This document shows, piece after piece, positions 46,302-53,451 of a stretch of 64,000 bases of DNA. A program made the translations under genes and the position numbers. Source of the stretch: [Clostridium] viride DSM 6836 (lineage in GTDB: Bacteria > Bacillota > Clostridia > Oscillospirales > Oscillospiraceae); NCBI GenBank assembly GCA_000620945.1, contig JHZO01000004.1, positions 186,001 through 250,000 on the forward strand. Reading direction: 5' to 3'. The notes under the pieces were generated by a model, which saw only the letters and a list, made by a program, of their open reading frames with translations, was not told where the DNA came from and did not search any database. Positions within the stretch are counted from its first letter, which is position 1; each line of letters opens with the position of its first letter.

Positions 46302-46344
46302 AAAGGAATGTCTGACATGATGCGAATCATGCAGACATTCCTTT
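46302..46344. terminator. Terminator between recombinase and reductase gene
   Basis: A stem of AAAGGAATGTCTG and its complement encloses a 17-base loop that itself contains a smaller CATGAT/ATCATG stem, giving a two-step hairpin. A T-rich tail follows on the plus strand. It lies between convergent genes. Confidence 0.8.
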
Positions 46345-46365
46345 GACTTTTCATAAGAGGTTCAC

Positions 46366-47361
46366 TTAGGATGCTAAGTTCACAATCGTTCTGCCCATGA
46401 GTTTTCCTTGCAGGATCAGATGAATCTTCGACTCTAACTCATGCAAGGTGATCTCTTCCACGTTGGCGACCAAGGATTCGATCTTCCACTCGTTGGCCAT
46501 CAGTTCCCACAGCTTCAGTCTCAATTCCATGTCACACTCTACGGAATCGATGCCAATCAGGGAAATGCCACGGAGAATGAAGGGATAGACCGAAGAGGAG
46601 AAGTTCGCAGAAGCCACGTTACCGCAGGTGGTAACGGTTCCACCGTACTTCGTGGACTTTAGAGCTGTGGCAAGAATGTTACCACCCACGGTGTCAATCA
46701 CGCAAGCCCAACGCTCCTTTAGCATGATGCGGCCAGACTGATCGTCCATTTCGTTGCGGGGCAGGATGTCCTTGGCTCCGATTTCCAGCAACATGTCGGC
46801 AGCATCCGCCTTACCCGTGAGAGCCACCACATTGTATCCCAACTTATGCAGGAAGCTAACGGCAATGCTGCCAACGCCGCCGGTTGCCCCCGTGACAAGG
46901 ATTTCACCATCTTCGGGCTTCACGCCGGAGGCAATGAGGCGATACACGGAGAGGGCAGCCGTAAAGCCGGCGGTGCCATAAATCATGCTTTCGCGGAGGG
47001 AGAGATTGTTCGGTAGTTTCACCACCCAAGAGGCAGGCACATTGATATACTGACCGTAACCGCCGGGAGTATTCATACCTAAGTCATAACCCGTGACCAA
47101 GACGGAATCCCCCACTTGAAAACGAGCATCGGAGCTTTTTGCCACAATGCCTGCGGCATCAATTCCCGGGGTATGGGGGTACTTGCGGGTGACACCCTTG
47201 TTACCAGTGGCAGAAAGGGCATCCTTGTAATTGATGGAGGAATACTTGACTTGGATCAGGACTTCACCCTGCGGCAAGCTGGAAATCTCTTTGTCAACGA
47301 TCTCGATTGCAAAGGTGTTGTTTTCCTGTTCGCTAACGACCATGGATTTAAACGTTTCCAT
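46366..47361 (-). CDS. YhdH/AcuI-type NADPH-dependent oxidoreductase
   Basis: A 331-residue medium-chain reductase of the acrylyl-CoA reductase/quinone oxidoreductase type. The N-terminal GroES-like fold (SSINYKDALSATGNKG, YPHTPGIDAAG) lacks zinc ligands, and the NADP site is ILVTGATGGVGSIAV. Relatives reduce acrylyl-CoA or other activated enones. ATG 47361 is preceded by AAAAGGAG at 11 bases; the longer open frame is unlikely. It lies inside the recombinase element, convergent to the recombinase, and its role there is not evident. Confidence 0.85.
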   Translation of the reverse strand: METFKSMVVSEQENNTFAIEIVDKEISSLPQGEVLIQVKYSSINYKDALSATGNKGVTRKYPHTPGIDAAGIVAKSSDARFQVGDSVLVTGYDLGMNTPGGYGQYINVPASWVVKLPNNLSLRESMIYGTAGFTAALSVYRLIASGVKPEDGEILVTGATGGVGSIAVSFLHKLGYNVVALTGKADAADMLLEIGAKDILPRNEMDDQSGRIMLKERWACVIDTVGGNILATALKSTKYGGTVTTCGNVASANFSSSVYPFILRGISLIGIDSVECDMELRLKLWELMANEWKIESLVANVEEITLHELESKIHLILQGKLMGRTIVNLAS

Positions 47362-47564
47362 TTTTGAGTTATCTCCTTTTTGTATGAGGCGTTCTGCCTT
47401 TTTTCCGATCGATCCGCTTTGAAGAGAGGCCACAGGGTGCATCCTGCATCAAAGCCGAAACACATTAAGCTCCATTTTAGCACGATGATTTCCGGGAAAC
47501 AAGCTTTTTCAACCTGTACAGAAAAAAGCGGTATGGAAAGGCTAGCTCAGGAAGCATCCCTACC

Positions 47565-47593
47565 TTGAAAAAGAAAGCATAGTTTAGTATGAT
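47565..47593 (+). promoter_or_regulatory. Promoter of truA
   Basis: TTGAAA (47565-47570) and TATGAT (47588-47593) are 17 bases apart. The transcript begins close to a 10-bp hairpin (CCAAAGCGGG arms, 47596-47622), which would sit at the extreme 5' end and could stabilise the mRNA. Confidence 0.75.
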
Positions 47594-47666
47594 ACCCAAA
47601 GCGGGTTTCATCCCCGCTTTGGAGACGAAGGAACTTCAGATCCTCGTTTCAAGTAAGGAGAATAGT

Positions 47667-48410
47667 ATGAACAATTATAAACTGCTCATTCAATACGACG
47701 GCGGACGGTATAAAGGCTGGCAACGGCTGGGCAAGGGAGAAGCAACCATTCAAGAAAAACTGGAACACGTGCTCTCGGAACTTACGGGGGAAGCTGTCGA
47801 AGTGATTGGAAGCAGCCGGACAGATGCTGGGGTGCATGCGTTGGCGCAAGTGGCAAATTTCAAAACGAAAAAAAACTTGTCCGAAGCGGAGCTGAAACAA
47901 TATCTCAACCATTACTTGCCTCAGGATATCTGTGTGAACGAGATTGCATCGGTTCCCGATTCCTTTCATGCCCGCTATCACGCCAAGGGGAAAACCTATT
48001 TGTATCAGATTTGGAATCGAGAGCATCACAATCCCTTTCTGCGTAAGTACAGTATGCATGTGGCGGAGAGACTTGATCTTTCACGGATGCAGGAGGCCGC
48101 GCAGCATTTGATGGGAAAACATGATTTTACGGCCTTTTCCAATGCCAAGTCCAATAAAAAATCCATGGTACGAGAGATTTCCTCCATCCAGATGGAGGAT
48201 AAGGATGGACTGATTCAGATTCGAGTGACAGGAAACGGTTTCCTGTATAACATGGTGAGAAAACTGGTGGGAACCTTGCTGCAGGTTGGCTTGGGAGAAC
48301 GCGAGGCAGATACGCTGCCACAACTGCTGGCCTCCAAGGATCGAGGGCAGTGCGGAACCACCGCCCAGGCGTGTGGCCTGTTCCTAGAACAGGTGGAGTA
48401 TTCACTCTAG
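47667..48410 (+). CDS. truA: tRNA pseudouridine(38-40) synthase
   Basis: A 247-residue enzyme that makes pseudouridine at positions 38-40 of tRNA anticodon stems. The catalytic Asp is in GSSRTDAGVHALAQ, and KTYLYQIWN and FTAFSNAKSN are typical. TAAGGAG lies seven bases before ATG 47667. It is full length. Its stop lies 17 bases before the attR core, so it is the last gene of the inserted segment. Clostridia often have more than one truA, and this may be an accessory copy. Confidence 0.93.
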   Translation: MNNYKLLIQYDGGRYKGWQRLGKGEATIQEKLEHVLSELTGEAVEVIGSSRTDAGVHALAQVANFKTKKNLSEAELKQYLNHYLPQDICVNEIASVPDSFHARYHAKGKTYLYQIWNREHHNPFLRKYSMHVAERLDLSRMQEAAQHLMGKHDFTAFSNAKSNKKSMVREISSIQMEDKDGLIQIRVTGNGFLYNMVRKLVGTLLQVGLGEREADTLPQLLASKDRGQCGTTAQACGLFLEQVEYSL

Positions 48411-48418
48411 CGCACGAT

Positions 48419-48442
48419 AACATTAGCCCACGCTGCGTCGAA
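48419..48442. other. Right attachment site (attR) of the recombinase element
   Basis: Element sequence (ACATTAG) passes into the deacetylase 5' part (CGCTGCGTCG) across CCCA at 48427-48430. Deacetylase sequence resumes at the Trp codon at 48428-48430. Confidence 0.7.
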
Positions 48443-48613
48443 GGAGAGAGAGCAGACCTTATAATCCTTTTGCACGCAGTAGATGGGGAGTTGCCGTGTC
48501 GTTGCGGAAGCCCCAACAAAGACGGGATGGTTCACCACTACAATCATTGCAACCGCAAGTGCCGCACACACCACCAGGGAAAGGAATCGTCGGCGCACAA
48601 TAATACATTTCAT
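48428..48613 (-). pseudogene. 5' part of the split pdaB-like polysaccharide deacetylase gene
   Basis: ATG 48613 follows GGGAGGAG at seven bases. The first 35 residues form a signal peptide or membrane anchor (basic RRR, then a hydrophobic run). The segment ends CSLSFDAAW, the first NodB motif with the catalytic Asp. After the Trp codon the frame continues only seven codons into the element and stops at 48407. The natural continuation, GNEDTQQ, lies 4 kb away at 44404. Neighbour ytaF is also a sporulation-type gene, which fits a sporulation role for the intact deacetylase. Confidence 0.85.
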
Positions 48614-48733
48614 GAACTTTCTCCTCCCATTCGGAAATCTCTTTCATGAAACGATATGTGTCGCCGACGAAAAACATGTCTTGGGGACAAGCTTGGGGGA
48701 AGGATATGGGGGCAAGCATTTCGCACCGGAGCC

Positions 48734-49375
48734 TCATGGAAGCTTTAAGATGGCTAAAATAATGAGGAGAGCACCGCTGACCCAGCTCAAGTCAAAGTTC
48801 GTTTTGCTGCTGACCCGATTGCCCAAATAACACCCCAGCCGCACAGCCAAGATTCCGACCAACAGTGACAGAGCAAAGACGAGAAATGGCCCGGTGTGGG
48901 ATAGACCGGCACCGAAGCCAACGGCAAGGCTGTCTAAGGAAAGTGCAAGGGCGAGAAAGGCAGCTTCGGAAGGGGACAGCGTGTGGGAATGATCGCGATC
49001 CGCTTCTTCGGGATTGGCATAGATTTTTAGGATGAAGCCCATATGGAAGAGGGAAAACTGAATCTTTTTTTGAAATGTACTGTGTTTCCGAATGAGAGTT
49101 TTCAATGCGCTGTCAAATATTTTGGTGATGCCGAGGGTGAGAAGGAGCAGAATACAGATTGCACTTGTGAATGCTTTGGGGAGCCAAAGGGAGACCACTC
49201 CACCAAAGAGGAGGGCTAAGGCCAGCGTTCCGCTACAGATTAGGTTAATCACCAGAAGGGAAGAGAGCGGAATTTTGATCTTACCGGCACCATAGGCAAA
49301 GCTGGACACGAATGCGTCCATGGAAAGGGCCGTCACGATAAGAAGTGCCTCGAATAAAGCTAACAAAGGAACCAT
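48734..49375 (-). CDS. ytaF: YtaF-type sporulation membrane protein (MntP-like)
   Basis: A 213-residue membrane protein with six hydrophobic segments. It has the duplicated motif ALSMDAFVSSFAYGAG and ALSLDSLAVGFGAGL, with conserved Asp residues, as in MntP-like Mn efflux proteins and in YtaF. The loop between the halves (EEADRDHSHTLSPSEA) is the part typical of YtaF. B. subtilis ytaF is a sporulation-linked gene of unknown mechanism. Start ATG 49375 follows AGGTG. It is encoded upstream of the split deacetylase on the same strand, 120 bases apart, so the two may form one unit. Confidence 0.88.
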   Translation of the reverse strand: MVPLLALFEALLIVTALSMDAFVSSFAYGAGKIKIPLSSLLVINLICSGTLALALLFGGVVSLWLPKAFTSAICILLLLTLGITKIFDSALKTLIRKHSTFQKKIQFSLFHMGFILKIYANPEEADRDHSHTLSPSEAAFLALALSLDSLAVGFGAGLSHTGPFLVFALSLLVGILAVRLGCYLGNRVSSKTNFDLSWVSGALLIILAILKLP

Positions 49376-49541
49376 GAAAAACACCTGCGTCTCTTAATTT
49401 CATATCCTATCTTATTCCTTTCCCGGAAAAGCGTGAGGGAAAGGGCGACATTCTTCGAACGAACGGGAAGGCTCGTCTTGGATGGCAGTTCGCTTCTCTC
49501 CCCTTGGGACATAAGATGTGGGGGAGGAGGTGTCACATTAT

Positions 49542-49799
49542 ATGGATCCCAAAATTAGGCCGGGAACAATTGCCCGAACCATTATTCTAGCCTTGGCACT
49601 GATCAACCAATTGTTAAGTCTGAGTGGTCATAGCATCATTCCGATTAGTGATGATGAAATCAATGCTTTGGTGACCAGCATTTGGACCATTGCCGCAGCA
49701 CTCATCGCTTGGTGGAAGAACAACAGTTTCACCCAGGCTGCTTTGGCGGGCGATGCGGTTATGAAACAACAAAAGATCGACGCAAAAACGCAACAATAG
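49542..49799 (+). CDS. SPP1-type phage holin
   Basis: An 85-residue protein with two hydrophobic helices (about residues 8-27 and 46-64, ending ALIAWWKNNSFTQAA), the layout and motif of the SPP1 holin family. Holins form membrane pores that release lysins or other proteins. AGGAGGTG precedes ATG 49542. No other phage gene is nearby, so this is a solitary gene with its own terminator, a pattern also seen for holins that serve toxin or enzyme release, including in sporulating cells. Confidence 0.85.
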   Translation: MDPKIRPGTIARTIILALALINQLLSLSGHSIIPISDDEINALVTSIWTIAAALIAWWKNNSFTQAALAGDAVMKQQKIDAKTQQ

Positions 49800-49810
49800 C
49801 AAAAGATCAT

Positions 49811-49846
49811 AAGACGAGTGCTGCCGAATTGGCAGCACTCGTCTTT
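49811..49846 (+). terminator. Terminator after the holin gene
   Basis: A 14-bp perfect stem (AAGACGAGTGCTGCC and complement) with GAATT loop and a T-rich tail. Confidence 0.88.
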
Positions 49847-49863
49847 GATTTTGAGCAAAAAAA

Positions 49864-49883
49864 ATAACCGGGGTATCCCCCGG
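49864..49883 (-). terminator. Terminator of the tiny peptide gene
   Basis: On the minus strand CCGGGG and CCCCGG with a short loop are followed by TTATTTTTTTT. It lies 20 bases after the stop of the 22-codon gene at 49901. Confidence 0.75.
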
Positions 49884-49900
49884 AACATCGTCTGATTGGT

Positions 49901-49969
49901 TTAGCGCTCGCTGGTACGAGAATCCTTGCTGTCAAAAATCAGGTCATCCAAATCGAATCGTAACACCAT
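49901..49969 (-). CDS. Tiny peptide gene (22 aa), function unknown
   Basis: ATG 49969 follows AAAGGAGTG at eight bases and the frame ends at TAA 49901. The acidic peptide begins VLRFDLDDLIFDS and ends in a charged tail (KDSRTSER). A TGG-extended TACACT box lies about 40 bases upstream and a clear terminator follows, so this is a self-contained transcription unit. The core LRFD pattern recurs in a 12-codon frame at 59560. The 180 bases further upstream hold a long inverted repeat (GGCGGACTGCG arms, 50080-50128) that may end the rrf2 transcript. I know no family. Confidence 0.5.
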   Translation of the reverse strand: MVLRFDLDDLIFDSKDSRTSER

Positions 49970-50147
49970 ACACATCACTCCTTTCCTCTGTTATTGTCCT
50001 TAGTGTACCACGGAAGGAGTGTTCAAAAAAGCATACTCTCGTTAAAGTTTTGTAAAGATTAGAAAAAGGGATTCAAGGGCGGACTGCGCAAGAGGAGGGG
50101 TGTGGGTACGCAGTCCGCCAGAAAGTAAACAAAAGAATGCTTGTGAC

Positions 50148-50546
50148 TTACATCACATCCGCTAAGGTGATCCCTTCCAGGTAATCATCGATGAGACCGT
50201 GCAAGGTTTTCCATACCGGAAGGGTTTTGCAGAAGGAGGACCGTTCGCAAGGAGCTGTGTTTTCCTCCAGACAGGAGACCGGAACCAGGCTTCCTTCCGT
50301 CACTTTCAGAATGCTTCCTAGGGTATACTTCTCGGGAGGTCGGTTGAGGCGGTAACCACCGCCCTTCCCGTGGAGGGAATCCACCAAGTTTGCCTTGGCC
50401 AGAAGGGTCATAATGCTTTCCAAATACTTTTGTGAGATCTCTTGCCTCTCGGCAATGTCACGCAGCGGGATGTAAACCCCCTCTGCTTGTTCGGCTAGGT
50501 CCAACATGACCCGCAGTGCATACCGCCCTTTGGTAGAAATCATCAT
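50148..50546 (-). CDS. Rrf2-family Fe-S cluster regulator (IscR-like)
   Basis: A 132-residue regulator beginning ISTKGRYALRVMLDLAE, the standard Rrf2 winged-helix start. Three cysteines in SCLEENTAPCERSSFCKT have the spacing expected for [2Fe-2S] binding, as in IscR. It is the last gene of the iscS-iscU-nadA operon rather than the first. It probably reads cluster status and acts on the operon promoter near 53253-53281, where an inverted repeat overlaps the -35 box. Confidence 0.88.
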   Translation of the reverse strand: MMISTKGRYALRVMLDLAEQAEGVYIPLRDIAERQEISQKYLESIMTLLAKANLVDSLHGKGGGYRLNRPPEKYTLGSILKVTEGSLVPVSCLEENTAPCERSSFCKTLPVWKTLHGLIDDYLEGITLADVM

Positions 50547-50571
50547 GGACGAAAACCTCTATTTCCTAGAC

Positions 50572-51489
50572 TTAAGAACCCAAACGAAGCATTTCATCAA
50601 TGCAACGTTTTGCACCTGCGATGATGTCCGCATCTAAGTGTATTTCCTCTCCACTTTGCTCTTTGACGCAGCGATAGACATCGGCCAAGGTGGTAAGCTT
50701 CATGTTATGACAAACGCAGTCTAAAGAGAGAGGATAAAAGCGCTTGTCGGGACAGGTGAATTGCAAATGCTGGACAATGCTATTTTCCGTTCCGATGATA
50801 TATTCCTGTTCCGGGGAAGACTTCGCATACGAGAGGATGCCCGTGGTGCTGCCCACATAGTCGGCCAGTGCGGTCACGCTGGGGTGGCACTCCGGATGCA
50901 CCAAAAGCTTGGCATTCGGATGGGCTTGGCGAGCCTTCTCCACGTTTCGGATGTTCATGCGGACGTGAGTAGGACATCCACCCTGCATGAAACGAAACTG
51001 CTTGTCCGGCAATTGTTTGGCGACCCAGTCGCCCAGGTTACAGTCGGGAATGAAGAGAATGTTTGGGTTTTCGACCGCCCTTAGAATTTTTACCGCAGAG
51101 GAGGAGGTTACGCAAACATCGCAAATGGTCTTAAGCTCAGCGGTGGTGTTAATATAGGCGGCCACGGTATAGTCGGGGTACTGCTCCTTTAAGCGGAGCA
51201 CCAGCTCAAGCTCAGCTTGGTCTGCCATGGGACAGCCTGCATCGGGGTGGGAAAGGAAGACTCTCTTTTGCGGCGAGAGGATTTTGACCGTTTCGGCCAT
51301 AAAACGCACGCCGCACATGAGAATCGTATCCTGCGGGGCCTTGGCGGCCTCTTGGCTTAATCCAAAGGAGTCTCCCACGTAGTCGGCGACTTCCCAAATA
51401 TCGTGGCTTTGATAGGCATGGGCCAGAATACAGATTCCATGTTCCTGCTTTAAGCGCAGGATTTCATCCTGCATCTCTCTTGTTGTCAT
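50572..51489 (-). CDS. nadA: Quinolinate synthase
   Basis: A 305-residue [4Fe-4S] enzyme that condenses iminoaspartate with dihydroxyacetone phosphate to quinolinate for NAD synthesis. Cluster Cys positions are in LMCGVRFMAE, HPECHPSV and DCVCHNMKL; the AHAYQSHDIWEVADYVGDS start is typical. nadB and nadC are not in the window. It sits between iscU and the Rrf2 gene, three bases after iscU's stop, so cluster assembly and a cluster-dependent enzyme are made together. Confidence 0.95.
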   Translation of the reverse strand: MTTREMQDEILRLKQEHGICILAHAYQSHDIWEVADYVGDSFGLSQEAAKAPQDTILMCGVRFMAETVKILSPQKRVFLSHPDAGCPMADQAELELVLRLKEQYPDYTVAAYINTTAELKTICDVCVTSSSAVKILRAVENPNILFIPDCNLGDWVAKQLPDKQFRFMQGGCPTHVRMNIRNVEKARQAHPNAKLLVHPECHPSVTALADYVGSTTGILSYAKSSPEQEYIIGTENSIVQHLQFTCPDKRFYPLSLDCVCHNMKLTTLADVYRCVKEQSGEEIHLDADIIAGAKRCIDEMLRLGS

Positions 51490-51491
51490 TA

Positions 51492-51923
51492 TTATCCTCC
51501 GTGATGTTCCTCGTGGGAAAGATCGGGGAACAGAGCTTCGTCATAGGCAATGCCGCTTTTGGTGTAGTAATCCTTGACGGCTTCCTTGATGGCCTCTTCT
51601 GCCAAGACAGAACAATGCATTTTGTGGGGGGGAAGTCCGTCCAGCGCTTCTGCGACGGCTTTGTTGGTGAGCATCAGGGCATCTTCCACGGATTTTCCCT
51701 TAATCATTTCGGTTGCCATGGAGCTGGAGGCAATGGCAGATCCACAACCAAAGGTCTCAAACTTGACATCCGAAATGGTGTCCTCATTAATCTTTAAATA
51801 AATTTTCATGATATCACCGCAGGTTGCATTGCCCACCTCGCCGACTCCATCCGCGTTTTCGATGACACCCACATTCCGCGGATTCGTAAAGTGATCCATT
51901 ACTTTTTCACTGTATAATGCCAT
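51492..51923 (-). CDS. iscU: Fe-S cluster scaffold protein IscU/NifU N-terminal type
   Basis: A 143-residue scaffold. The three ligand cysteines are in NATCGDIM, FGCGSAIASSS and HKMHCSVLAEE. It accepts sulfur from the cysteine desulfurase encoded just upstream and builds clusters for transfer. The C-terminal 20 residues extend beyond the minimal domain and are His/Glu-rich. It lies nine bases after iscS. Confidence 0.95.
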   Translation of the reverse strand: MALYSEKVMDHFTNPRNVGVIENADGVGEVGNATCGDIMKIYLKINEDTISDVKFETFGCGSAIASSSMATEMIKGKSVEDALMLTNKAVAEALDGLPPHKMHCSVLAEEAIKEAVKDYYTKSGIAYDEALFPDLSHEEHHGG

Positions 51924-51932
51924 GGTAATCCC

Positions 51933-53123
51933 TCATTTCAAAATAAATGGTTTCTTGCCTTCGCAAAGATCGCGCCAGGCGGGTGACATGTTTCGAAGGT
52001 AGCTGACAAGCTCCGGGATAACGGTTAAGAGATACGAAATCTCTTCCTGAGTATTGGCCTCGCAGAGCGAAAGACGCAAGGAGCCATGGGCAACTTCGTG
52101 TGGTCTTCCAATGGCAAGGAGGACGTGGCTAGGATCCAAGGAACCGGAGGCGCAGGCAGAGCCGGTGGACGCATAGATTCCCTTTTGGTCAAGCAGGAGC
52201 AAAAGGGCTTCGCCTTCAATGCCTTCAAAACAGAAGTTGACGGTTCCGGGCAGTCTATGGGTCCGGTCTCCGTTTAGGGCAGAGTGCGGAATGCGTAAGA
52301 GCCCTTCGATTAACTGATCGCGCAGAGGCGTCAGGGTGTTGGTATATTGGTCGATGCGGGAGCAGCTTTCTGCAAAGGCGGCTGCCATCCCCACAATGGC
52401 GGGGACATTTTCCGTGCCGGCACGTTTGCCTCGCTCCTGAGCACCGCCTTCAATCACATTGGTAAGCACGATGCCCTTGCGAGCATAGAGCGCACCTACA
52501 CCCTTTGGGCCATGGAACTTATGGGCCGAGAGGGAAAGAAGGTCAATGTTTTGCGCCTTCACATCAATGTGCACATGGCCTGCCGCCTGTACTGCGTCGG
52601 TGTGGAAGAGTACGCCACGGGATCGACAAAGGGCGCCGATTTCGGCAATGGGTTGGATGGTGCCAATCTCGTTGTTGGCGTACATGATGCTGACCAAAGC
52701 GGTATCTTCACGGATGGCAGCAGCCACTTCTTCCGCGGTTACCATACCGTGCTCATGCACATCCAAAAGGGTGACTTCAAAGCCCGCCTGCTCCAGCTTT
52801 TTTAAGGTGTGCAGGACGGCATGGTGCTCAAAACGGGTGGAGATAATATGCTTTTTGCCCTTCTTTTCTCCAATGCGAGCCGCAGAGATCAAGGCTTGGT
52901 TGTCCGCCTCGCTGCCTCCAGACGTGAAGATTAACTCTCGCGCCTCGCAACCAAGAGCCTGGGCCATGGTGTTCCGAGCCTGTTGCAGCGCTTCTGCAGC
53001 CGTCTGCCCAACGGAATGGAGGCTAGAGGGGTTACCATAATGTGTCTCCATGTAGGGCAGCATGGCATCAATTGCAGTCCGGCTCATTTTTGTGGTAGCT
53101 GCATTATCTACGTATACATGCAT
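51933..53123 (-). CDS. iscS: Cysteine desulfurase (NifS/IscS type)
   Basis: A 396-residue PLP enzyme that takes sulfur from cysteine. The N-terminus (VYVDNAATTKMS) is classic, the PLP lysine is in SAHKFHGPKGVG and the catalytic Cys loop is STGSACASGS. ATG 53123 follows GAGG; the longer open frame adds 24 unrelated residues over the leader. It is the first gene of the operon and its promoter carries an inverted repeat that fits Rrf2 control. Confidence 0.95.
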   Translation of the reverse strand: MHVYVDNAATTKMSRTAIDAMLPYMETHYGNPSSLHSVGQTAAEALQQARNTMAQALGCEARELIFTSGGSEADNQALISAARIGEKKGKKHIISTRFEHHAVLHTLKKLEQAGFEVTLLDVHEHGMVTAEEVAAAIREDTALVSIMYANNEIGTIQPIAEIGALCRSRGVLFHTDAVQAAGHVHIDVKAQNIDLLSLSAHKFHGPKGVGALYARKGIVLTNVIEGGAQERGKRAGTENVPAIVGMAAAFAESCSRIDQYTNTLTPLRDQLIEGLLRIPHSALNGDRTHRLPGTVNFCFEGIEGEALLLLLDQKGIYASTGSACASGSLDPSHVLLAIGRPHEVAHGSLRLSLCEANTQEEISYLLTVIPELVSYLRNMSPAWRDLCEGKKPFILK

Positions 53124-53252
53124 AAGAGATTCCTCTTTTCTAATGATGAATGCAATAAAAGGTACGTTCGTAAAACTTCGGAAACGGACTTGCAAAGACG
53201 GAAGTTTACCAAGCGGTTTCCGATATTCCTACTAGCCTTGCTGTTTGATAGG

Positions 53253-53286
53253 ATTTTAACTCAACTAACCTACCTTGTCAATAGGT
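53253..53286 (-). promoter_or_regulatory. Promoter and inverted-repeat operator of the isc operon
   Basis: On the minus strand a perfect TTGACA and TAAAAT are 17 bases apart. ACCTA and TAGGT arms flank the -35 box (53268-53286), giving a palindrome suited to a dimeric Rrf2 regulator. The following 130-base leader holds another inverted repeat (CGGAAAC/GTTTCCG arms, about 53178-53222). Confidence 0.75.
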
Positions 53287-53343
53287 AAATAAAAAATTCG
53301 TGGGGATTCCTGAAATTTTATTGGAGAAATCCGCCTAATTTCA

Positions 53344-53377
53344 ATTGTTAGCTAAAAAATAAACATAGGTTTACAAT
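53344..53377 (+). promoter_or_regulatory. BirA operator of the biotin operon
   Basis: ATTGTTAGCT and GGTTTACAAT are separated by 14 bases. They match the BirA half-sites (TTGTTAACC and its complement) at 8 and 9 of 10 positions. The right half overlaps the -35 box of the promoter below, so biotin-bound BirA would block it. Confidence 0.85.
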
Positions 53378-53398
53378 CGGGTGCTGATTTGCTATACT
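53370..53398 (+). promoter_or_regulatory. Promoter of bioYBDA
   Basis: TTTACA (53370-53375) and TATACT (53393-53398) are 17 bases apart, 54 bases before bioY. Confidence 0.85.
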
Positions 53399-53451
53399 TC
53401 GACAGAGTGAGGGAACGCGTTCTCTAGCTGAATTTCACTTAAGGAGGACCC

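Larger units (their letters stand above)
44408..48430. mobile_element. 4,023-bp serine-recombinase element inserted in the pdaB-like gene
   Basis: The segment separates two halves of one gene that meet in frame at a shared TGG codon (44405-44407 and 48428-48430). It carries a 44-codon gene, a large serine recombinase, a quinone-oxidoreductase-type gene and truA. The element ends joined together give CATTAGCC-CA-GGCTGATG, whose arms pair at 7 of 8 positions around a CA dinucleotide, as expected for the attP of a large serine recombinase. Excision would restore the deacetylase. The presence of truA and a reductase as cargo is unusual. Confidence 0.7.

Noticed and set aside
49542-49799. Prophage remnant
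   Set aside because: Only a single holin gene is present, with its own terminator; no integrase, structural or lysin genes lie beside it. The serine recombinase 3 kb away belongs to a separate, bounded element.
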